Below, piece by piece: positions 6,503 to 10,598 of a stretch of DNA of 10,598 bases. The position numbers and the translations under genes are program-made. How positions within the stretch are numbered: position 1 is the first letter of the stretch; the number at the start of each line of letters is the position of its first letter. Below the pieces are notes generated by a model. The model had not been told where the DNA came from. It saw only the letters and a program-made list of their open reading frames with translations, and made no database searches. Origin of the DNA: Candidatus Helarchaeota archaeon (GTDB lineage: Archaea; Asgardarchaeota; Lokiarchaeia; Helarchaeales; HEL-GB-A); assembly GCA_013375455.1 (NCBI GenBank), contig JABXJT010000123.1, positions 1 to 10,598 of the forward strand, given 5' to 3'.

Positions 6503-6960
6503 ATGGAGCAAAAAATCATTCTAGAACAATTTTAGAAAATTTAAACAAAGCGACAATCATCTGTAATGTAATTCTTTTATCGATTCTGACTCTTTTTCTC
6601 ATCGATCTAATGTTCCAATTTTATGATTTCTTTTTAGTTGAGTATTCCATGCTTAGGTTAACTCTATTCTTTGCATATATATCCTATATAATTTTTCTAA
6701 ATGGGACCATTATATCAGCTTATAGGCTGAGTTCTATCAAAAAGATAACCAAAATGGCCATGCCATATAAAAATTGGTTGGAAAGGTTCGCTTCAGTTTA
6801 TTTCTTATATTATATAGTTTTACTTTTAGCGATCTTTCTCCTGATCTCGCCGAATCTTACTTTTCGGGTGTATTCAATTGTTGGATTTGGGATTTTGCAT
6901 TTATTCCTCTTTATTTGGTATTATAGAAGTAAGCTGGGGTATGGATTAAACCGAAGTTGA
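6503..6960 (+). CDS. Four-helix membrane protein, frameshifted near its start
   Basis: The intact frame from ATG 6610 gives 116 residues with three membrane helices (LRLTLFFAYISYIIFLNG, FASVYFLYYIVLLLAIFLLI, VGFGILHLFLFIWYY). The same frame stays open upstream to about 6479 without any start codon and encodes a further helix, ATIICNVILLSILTLFLIDL, preceded by a charged segment HSRTILENLNK. An ATG at 6503 lies one base out of frame; adding a single A to the A6 run at 6510-6515 joins it, giving MEQKNHSRTILENLNKA and a 152-residue protein with four helices. A basic loop (SIKKITKMAMPYKNW) lies between helices 2 and 3. Helix 1 with an NLNKA lead-in vaguely recalls membrane effectors of nucleotide-signalling defence systems (Pycsar TM proteins), but no clear match can be claimed. 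It converges with the cyclase gene. Confidence 0.6.
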
Positions 6961-7018
6961 ATTGAAGAGAATGAATCTGATGTAATCGTTGGAAAGTAAT
7001 TAATTCTTGAACCAAAAC

Positions 7019-7132
7019 CTATTTTTCCTCTTTTGGCATTGGCGCGGCCTTCAATTTATGCTCGATGTACCCAACCGGGATTTCACCCAGCCCCTTAACT
7101 GCCGGGACCTTGCCTAAAGCCGTAGTTATTGC
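7019..7132 (-). pseudogene. Orphan C-terminal tail of a GC-rich gene
   Basis: On the minus strand, 37 codons ending in TAG (7021-7019) read AITTALGKVPAVKGLGEIPV then GYIEHKLKAAPMPKEEK, a plausible charged C-terminus. The piece is clearly richer in G and C than its AT-rich surroundings. It has no start, is in a different frame from the cyclase gene whose stop overlaps it, and is preceded by an in-frame TGA. The best explanation is the 3' end of a host gene left beside an inserted AT-rich block, with the junction near 7120-7135. The family is unknown. Confidence 0.4.
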
Positions 7133-7809
7133 TCAAAAATATAAATTCCATCCGAATCGTAGGGGAGGTTAATTTTAAACTGACCAAATTCTTTCCGTCG
7201 CCTTTTGATTTCATCCCCTAAATATTTTGAAAAGCACTCTGTGCAAAGTAATTCATTGGATTGGAGCGAAGCTTCGTCCTTTATCAATGGACTTTCGACA
7301 GAATGTCCAATTACTCGGACATCCATCAATATGATTTTTGCCTCCTGTTTTTGATACTTTTCACAATCTCTCCCAGTTAATTCAAGCAATTGGGATATCT
7401 GCCTAATGTCGTTTTCTGCGTAATGTGCGGGATGAATTGGAAAATCGCTTAGACTTAAATAAATATATTCCCCAAAATATTCATCTTCCTTAAAAAAAAT
7501 AAACCGCCATGGAATCTGGCTTAATTTTTGCTTAAATACTTTCTTAAAGTGAATAAAACAATAGTATTGTACCTCATGACTTCGTCCCTCACTCCAACGG
7601 TAATCGGATAGCATAAAATATTGCCTTCTTTTACATAAAACACAATTATATGGGACACCTAATAATAATGCAATATTTCCTGCAATAATAAAACCTATGA
7701 TGTGGGCCCAAGATAGATCGTACTGAATAATTTTTGTGGTCTTCGTTAAGTATTGAGATTTTTCCTTGAGAAATTCCTCCTCGAATGGGAAGTCCCTCTT
7801 TAAAGCCAA
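7126..7809 (-). CDS. C-terminal part of the split nucleotide cyclase gene
   Basis: This frame is open for 227 codons from an internal ATG at 7809, but its first 30 or so residues overlap, out of frame, the cyclase core encoded by the upstream piece and are probably a shadow. From about IIQYDLSWAHIIGFIIAG onward it is convincing: IIGFIIAGNIALLLG followed by YNCVLC has the place and pattern of the helix and strand that follow GGIS in class III cyclases. The rest contains a charged region (FKEDEYFGEYIYLSLSDFP), a second cysteine pair (LLCTECFSKYL) that could bind a metal with CVLC, and ends in GIYIFEQ. Removing one base from the five-T run at 7731-7735 fuses it to the upstream piece into one protein of about 317 residues. 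On its own it would lack the catalytic aspartates. Confidence 0.55.
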   Translation of the reverse strand: MALKRDFPFEEEFLKEKSQYLTKTTKIIQYDLSWAHIIGFIIAGNIALLLGVPYNCVLCKRRQYFMLSDYRWSEGRSHEVQYYCFIHFKKVFKQKLSQIPWRFIFFKEDEYFGEYIYLSLSDFPIHPAHYAENDIRQISQLLELTGRDCEKYQKQEAKIILMDVRVIGHSVESPLIKDEASLQSNELLCTECFSKYLGDEIKRRRKEFGQFKINLPYDSDGIYIFEQ

Positions 7810-8080
7810 AGTTCAACAATATTTGAACTGTTCCAAGCAAAAGTACAAGATTAGGAAATCCAGAACCCCTTATCCATAAAATAATGCTATCTTGGATGAT
7901 AAACGAATTGACGGTCACCGTTTCACGTTCTTCACGGTCAGTAAGCGTTGGCAGAAATGAATATACCTTATTTAAGATGGTCCTATATATTTCCACCAGC
8001 TTTTCTTGGCTATTACGCTCAATAAGATCGCTAAATCCCATAATATCTAGAAAGGCAACATAAGCAGATTCATTATTCAT
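7646..8080 (-). CDS. Class III nucleotide cyclase domain (N-terminal part of a split gene)
   Basis: The N-terminal 110 residues are a class III adenylate/guanylate-type cyclase core: SAYVAFLDIMGFSDLIERNS with metal-binding D12 in the FLDIMGFS motif, helix KLVEIYRTILNKVYSF, FIIQDSIILW with the second metal aspartate D64, helix VLLLGTVQILLNFGF, and GLPIRGGISQGKI. Such cyclases make cAMP or cGMP, and in Pycsar defence cCMP or cUMP; the nucleotide cannot be told here. After residue about 116 the frame goes off and stops at 7646, while the plausible continuation lies in the neighbouring frame. The start ATG at 8080 has AAAGGATG just upstream. It is the first gene of a minus-strand unit and converges on the membrane protein gene. 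Confidence 0.65.
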   Translation of the reverse strand: MNNESAYVAFLDIMGFSDLIERNSQEKLVEIYRTILNKVYSFLPTLTDREERETVTVNSFIIQDSIILWIRGSGFPNLVLLLGTVQILLNFGFKEGLPIRGGISQGKISILNEDHKNYSVRSILGPHHRFYYCRKYCIIIRCPI

Positions 8081-8090
8081 CTTATATGCA

Positions 8091-8137
8091 TCCTTTACCT
8101 CGTAGTTCTATTTCCTTAATCACCTTATGTATAAAAG
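8091..8137 (-). promoter_or_regulatory. Promoter and ribosome-binding region of the cyclase gene
   Basis: On the minus strand TTTTATACATAA (about 8126-8137) fits a TATA box. A start about 25 bp downstream leaves a leader that contains GAGGTAAAGG (8092-8101), a ribosome-binding sequence 11-20 bases before the ATG at 8080. The cyclase therefore seems to have its own promoter, separate from the DUF4435-like gene upstream. Confidence 0.4.
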
Positions 8138-8232
8138 AAGCTCAATTTAATCCTTGTTATTTTTTTTATTTTTCGGAATATTATAAAATAAGGTTTATTT
8201 TTGGGGTGTATATACCTTATATAGAAATCCTT

Positions 8233-8970
8233 TTAAAAAAATAATTTAATTCCCTCATTCAGGGAAAAAATCGATTCTAGAAGCTCATGAGTTATTTCTG
8301 TCTTTAATTTTTCTTCCAAGTTTTGAAACTCTTCTGTCTTCTTGAGGCAATTCAAAAGCTTGCTCTCTCTGTCTTTTAAAATCTTGGTCTTCATTTCATG
8401 ATTAAATAATTCTATAAATTGAAGGGAATTACTGCAATGAAATGCATTATATATTTCCTTTAAAAGGGATACTAGATTATATGCATAAATTGCTAACTTA
8501 GCCACCTCAGCATCAAGGAGGGCTCGAGTATAAGGTTTTAAATGTGTATCTGAAAGGATCAGTCCTTTTAAGATTTCCTCTACCTCATTAGGAGAACTAT
8601 AGGGGCATTCTGCTCCTAAGAAGGAGCGAATGGCATTATATATTAAAGTCTCATTAATTAGCAAGTTTTCAATATGATAAACTGGCAGTTCGAACAATCT
8701 ATGACCCTTTATAGTATCGGTATCAAAGCGTTCAATGTCTCCATCAACGATACTGAAGTATTGCTGGAATCCAACCGATGCTGTTAATAAATGATTAATT
8801 TGGTCTGAAATTTTCCTCACTACAGTTGAGTTTCCCGCAGGTACAAAATTAACATTATGTTTATCTGGGGGGTATAATTTCTCATAGACTTGCTTGTCAG
8901 TACTCGCCTCTCTCCCCTCAATGAAAATAATACGCTTGTTAAAATTTATGATGCCCTGAGACCCCATCAA
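8233..8970 (-). CDS. TOPRIM/DUF4435-like nuclease domain (second half of a split ATPase-nuclease gene)
   Basis: The 245-residue piece opens with LMGSQGIINFNKRIIFIEGR, where IIFIEG (E18) followed by D25 and later FSIVDGDIERF (D76-G-D78) match the IEG...DxD metal site of TOPRIM-like/DUF4435 proteins; VYHIENLLI (E101N) is also typical. The remainder is helical and lysine-rich. Such domains follow ABC-type ATPases in OLD-family and related defence nucleases. The marked start is a TTG at 8970 (ATG at 8967), but the same frame is open 20 codons further upstream (ANQLKRVFQDAEIHSVLSDL) to a TGA at 9031-9033, beyond which the ATPase frame continues in phase. So this is very likely the C-terminal part of one long protein rather than a gene with its own start. 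No ribosome-binding site is seen at 8970. Confidence 0.6.
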   Translation of the reverse strand: MMGSQGIINFNKRIIFIEGREASTDKQVYEKLYPPDKHNVNFVPAGNSTVVRKISDQINHLLTASVGFQQYFSIVDGDIERFDTDTIKGHRLFELPVYHIENLLINETLIYNAIRSFLGAECPYSSPNEVEEILKGLILSDTHLKPYTRALLDAEVAKLAIYAYNLVSLLKEIYNAFHCSNSLQFIELFNHEMKTKILKDRESKLLNCLKKTEEFQNLEEKLKTEITHELLESIFSLNEGIKLFF

Positions 8971-9030
8971 ATCTGAAAGAACACTGTGAATTTCCGCATC
9001 TTGAAAAACGCGTTTAAGTTGATTAGCATT

Positions 9031-9297
9031 TCAAGAGGAGGGATGCTTAAGAAGTGTATACAAAGAATCTGGCCCCGCTTCCATCATCATCTCAGGGGAG
9101 TGAGTAGTGAGAATAATTTGGTTGCCTTTTCCTAAGTACCTTAATAATCTTAAATACCGCCGTTGGAGATCTGGGTGAAGGTGCGCATCAGCTTCATCAA
9201 TGAGAATCACGGCGTTTTGTGGTTTTAGCTGATGGAACCGGACAATCGTGTTAAAAATCTCTTTCTCGCATTTACAATCATCACCCATCATCGTCAT
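9031..9297 (-). pseudogene. C-terminal fragment of an ABC-type (AAA_21/OLD-like) ATPase
   Basis: The 88 residues hold the second half of an ABC-type ATPase: Walker B with the D-loop, NAVILIDEADAHLHPDLQRR (28-47), and the switch histidine in QIILTTHSPEMM (60-71). The P-loop (Walker A) and signature motif, which should lie some hundreds of codons earlier, are absent. The frame begins in a repeat of ATG/GAT triplets and is closed 18 bp further up by a TGA. The fragment therefore cannot bind ATP by itself. It ends at a TGA (9033-9031), after which the same frame runs on directly into the TOPRIM/DUF4435-like domain. In intact relatives, this ATPase loads or gates the nuclease domain during phage defence. 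Both an N-terminal deletion and a nonsense codon point to a dead gene. Confidence 0.65.
9277..9297. repeat. Degenerate CAT/ATG repeat at the broken start of the ATPase fragment
   Basis: The tract CATCACCCATCATCGTCATC, with a neighbouring CAATCAT, is read on the minus strand as ATGACGATGATGGGTGATGA. It shares GATGATGGG with the tract at 2252-2285 where the CoiA-like gene breaks off. Confidence 0.6.
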
Positions 9298-9476
9298 CTG
9301 ACAAGTGATATAGGATCAGTGGAGTGGTGCAGGTGAACATAATAGGGGAGCAGATTGAGGAACGAGTCATGCAGGAGGCGACAGTCCTCACAGAGTTCTT
9401 CCTGATCCTCTTCGGAATCAAGACAGGATTGCTCTTTAAGCCGCTTAGTCCGCCTAACCCTTTCAAACAATCCCAA
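9294..9476 (-). CDS. Small unknown protein with a CxxC motif
   Basis: A 60-residue frame starts at a TTG (9476): MGLFERVRRTKRLKEQSC, then LDSEEDQEELCEDCRLLHDS, FLNLLPYYVHLHHSTDPIS and LVR. It mixes a basic helix, an acidic segment with CEDC, and an aromatic end, which looks like a real protein, but it is not recognised. Its stop lies in the ATG repeat where the ATPase fragment begins, in another frame, so it may be truncated by the same event. A TTTTTTTTAAAG box lies about 30-40 bp upstream. The plus strand also carries an open frame here (about 9310-9483, containing QEATVLTEFFLILFG), so which strand is coding is uncertain. Confidence 0.35.
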   Translation of the reverse strand: MGLFERVRRTKRLKEQSCLDSEEDQEELCEDCRLLHDSFLNLLPYYVHLHHSTDPISLVR

Positions 9477-9545
9477 GTATGATATAGTATCTAAAGGCGA
9501 ATGAATGCTTTAAAAAAAATTTAAAATGATTAAGAAGGGTTAGAA

Positions 9546-9800
9546 ATGGAAAAGGGTGAGAAAATCAGGATCTACGTCGCTCTACCATTCATCTTCACTT
9601 TTTTGGGATGGATCCTTGCTGTGACTTTCACAGGTCCTCCCTACCCCTCATTTTGGTTTACGTTTGGGATTTATTTTATCATAGCATGCGCTATCCCCAC
9701 TATTTTCTCTTTATATACAGGTCTCGATAAAATTGTAATGTATGAAAATTCTAAAGAAGGTTTGGTACTGGGTTCGGGAGAAATTTGCATTGACGACTGA
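9546..9800 (+). CDS. Small two-helix membrane protein
   Basis: The 84-residue product has a short charged N-terminus (MEKGEKIR), a first membrane helix YVALPFIFTFLGWILAVTF, a loop TGPPYPS, a second helix FWFTFGIYFIIACAIPTIF and a 26-residue polar C-terminus (LDKIVMYENSKEGLVLGSGE). With both ends polar it is probably a hairpin in the membrane. No family is recognised. The ATG at 9546 has AAGGG about 10 bases upstream, and TTTAAAATG at about 9519-9527 may be its TATA box. The 41-residue cysteine protein follows after 58 bp on the same strand, so the two may share a transcript. Confidence 0.55.
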   Translation: MEKGEKIRIYVALPFIFTFLGWILAVTFTGPPYPSFWFTFGIYFIIACAIPTIFSLYTGLDKIVMYENSKEGLVLGSGEICIDD

Positions 9801-9858
9801 GGAATTTCTGCACGCCGAAAGAGTGCTAAAGTGCATTTTTGGGATCGAGGAATGAGAC

Positions 9859-9984
9859 ATGGACTGCCTTTATGATCCCTTGCACCCATGCAACTTATTT
9901 CAAGGTCCGGCGAAGGCGCGGCAAGCTCCAGGCATCTGCACGAACTGCCTGCTAGCCCAGTTGATACAATCCTCTCATAAATGA
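9859..9984 (+). CDS. 41-residue cysteine protein, possible zinc-binding
   Basis: The ATG at 9859 follows GAGGAATGAGAC, a good ribosome-binding site. The product reads MDCLYDPLHPCNLFQGPAKA, then RQAPGICTNCLLAQLIQSS and HK. Its four cysteines come as C3-x6-C11 and C27xxC30, a spacing that could hold one zinc ion, and the string CLYDPLHPCNLF has the feel of a conserved motif. The DNA is GC-rich against AT-rich flanks. Its TGA overlaps the ATG of the next frame as ATGA (9981-9984), suggesting translational coupling. No known family is assigned; the case rests on the motif, the ribosome-binding site and the overlap. Confidence 0.5.
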   Translation: MDCLYDPLHPCNLFQGPAKARQAPGICTNCLLAQLIQSSHK

Positions 9985-10166
9985 TCCTATCATGTTATAT
10001 AATTAAAAAAAGGAAGTTAAATTCTGAATCCAAAATTATTTATAGATCCATATTAGATATATTAATTGAGGGACAAGAATTGGAGCAGCCAGTCGGCGAA
10101 AGGTGCGTTCAATCTACTTTTAGTGTCGTTATGTTATTCCCTCCTCCCCTCCCCCTTTTCACATAA
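9981..10166 (+). pseudogene. Possible winged-helix fragment, coupled to the cysteine protein
   Basis: The 61-codon frame starts with an ATG inside the ATGA overlap with the preceding gene. Residues about 9-32 (KKRKLNSESKIIYRSILDIL then IEG) resemble the first helix of archaeal winged-helix regulators, which typically read R-SK-EII-DIL-A-EG. After about residue 45 the sequence turns into a proline/phenylalanine string encoded by a pyrimidine tract (VVMLFPPPLPLFT), which is not protein-like. The expected remaining helices and wing are missing. It is probably the start of a regulator gene that has lost its 3' part; chance similarity cannot be excluded for so short a piece. Confidence 0.3.
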
Positions 10167-10197
10167 AAGTTGAGCGTGCCCGCTAAATTCCCGCTGC
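10165..10197 (+). repeat. Direct repeat, copy 1 (33 bp)
   Basis: This unit matches the one at 10233-10265 in 26 of 33 positions, with no gaps; both contain TTGAGCG, CCC and CTAAA at the same spacing. The copies are 68 bp apart, start to start. Confidence 0.6.
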
Positions 10198-10232
10198 TCT
10201 ACATACCTCTTAATTTATTTCATAGTAGGTGA

Positions 10233-10265
10233 AAAAATTGAGCGCACCCACTAAACTCGCGTTGC
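10233..10265 (+). repeat. Direct repeat, copy 2 (33 bp)
   Basis: Second copy of the unit at 10165-10197, differing mainly by transitions (five of the seven mismatches or more). It lies just upstream of the open frame at 10279. Confidence 0.6.
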
Positions 10266-10278
10266 AATCACGTGAAGG

Positions 10279-10598
10279 ATGGTTAAGGTGAAGGAATGCG
10301 GGTGTACGGTTCGGCCCATTAAACTGATTTTAAAGATCTCCCGTTCTCCGTATACATTTCGTGTTGATGTGGGCTGGACGCATGAACCCTATCCCTTCAT
10401 GAAAGGTGACAGGTGCCACTCCCTGACTGGACATGTTCAATCCCCATCCCAAGCTGACCTGCTTGAAATGCGTGGGGCGGCACCCACCACGTTTCATGAT
10501 CACCATGGTAGAATCCCCCGATCTCTAATCCATTATTTTACACCAACCCTTTCTATGCGTTGCTTTTTAGGGATCGGGGGCTACAATCAATTCCTTCA
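10279..10598 (+). CDS. Open frame running off the window, coding status uncertain
   Basis: From ATG 10279 the frame is open for 106 codons to the window edge, while the other two forward frames close at once. It begins MVKVKECGCTVRPIKLILKI, then SRSPYTFRVDVGWTHEPYPF, which has some protein character, but the later part is rich in His, Pro, Thr and Arg (GAAPTTFHDHHGRIPRSLIH) and contains one arm each of an inverted repeat. GTGAAGG abuts the ATG rather than lying 5-8 bases away. The minus strand also has a 58-codon frame here (about 10335-10508). The segment is GC-rich like the host backbone. It may be a 5' end of a real gene, a remnant, or non-coding. Confidence 0.25.
   Translation, partial: MVKVKECGCTVRPIKLILKISRSPYTFRVDVGWTHEPYPFMKGDRCHSLTGHVQSPSQADLLEMRGAAPTTFHDHHGRIPRSLIHYFTPTLSMRCFLGIGGYNQFL
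10515..10580. repeat. Imperfect inverted repeat with 14-bp arms
   Basis: CCCCCGATCTCTAA (10515-10528) pairs with TTAGGGATCGGGGG (10567-10580), 13 of 14 positions, around a 38-base AT-rich loop. GTAG also appears just outside each arm in mirrored orientation. Confidence 0.6.

Noticed and set aside
9031..9033. TGA as a selenocysteine or recoded sense codon
   Set aside because: No SECIS-like hairpin is apparent nearby, the position is a linker rather than an active site, and other genes in the window end in TGA.
9310..9483. Plus-strand frame opposite the 60-residue CxxC protein
   Set aside because: It has some protein character, but the minus-strand frame has a better residue balance and a possible promoter. 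I kept the minus strand at low confidence; the call could be reversed.
10270..10520. tRNA or stable RNA gene in the GC-rich segment
   Set aside because: GTTCAATCCCC at about 10435-10445 recalls a T-loop, but no acceptor stem, D-arm or anticodon arm can be folded around it, and no SRP or RNase P landmark is seen.

Overview
The window is archaeal. A canonical transcription factor B (TFB) gene lies at 187-1134. Several genes have a TATA-like box about 25 bp in front of the start codon, which is the layout of leaderless archaeal transcripts, and GTG and TTG starts are common. The phylum cannot be read from this sequence alone. Composition is a mosaic. GC-richer pieces (TFB; about 2760-3060; 7019-7132; 9859-9975; about 10270-10520) look like host backbone. 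AT-rich blocks between them (about 3060-7010, 7130-9030, and 9480-9830) carry accessory genes, so this looks like a genomic island with repeated insertion and decay.

Layout. 1-143: tail of a membrane protein. 187-1134: TFB. 1210-1989: TIR-domain protein. 1949-2203 (minus): small unknown gene overlapping the TIR gene tail to tail. 2231-2575 (minus): CoiA-like nuclease cut off at an (ATG)n repeat. 2762-3034 (minus): small GC-rich gene with a leaderless promoter. About 3090-3452: gene remnant without a start. 3675-4667 (minus): toxin-antitoxin pair, Panacea-domain antitoxin followed by a RelE/ParE-like toxin with four extra cysteines. 4880-5361: remnants on both strands around a perfect 14-bp hairpin. 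5435-6349: predicted nuclease-fold protein. 6503-6960: four-helix membrane protein with a frameshift near its start. 7019-7132 (minus): orphan C-terminal tail. 7126-8080 (minus): class III nucleotide cyclase split by a frameshift. 8233-9297 (minus): C-terminal half of an ABC-type ATPase joined to a TOPRIM/DUF4435-like domain, interrupted by one in-frame TGA. 9294-9476 (minus): small unknown. 9546-9984: small membrane protein and a 41-residue cysteine protein, followed by a possible winged-helix fragment. 10165-10598: direct repeats, an inverted repeat and an open frame leaving the window.

Most accessory genes belong to families known from anti-phage defence or prokaryotic conflict: TIR, Panacea/RelE, nucleotide cyclase, OLD-like ATPase-nuclease, PD-(D/E)XK-like and CoiA-like nucleases. 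The most interesting possibility is a Pycsar-like pair, a cyclase at 7126-8080 converging on a small multi-helix membrane protein at 6503-6960. Both reading frames are broken, each repairable by one base in a homopolymer. Several other genes here are also truncated or broken, so the region reads as a decaying or error-affected archaeal defence island. The functional links between genes are inference from families and proximity.
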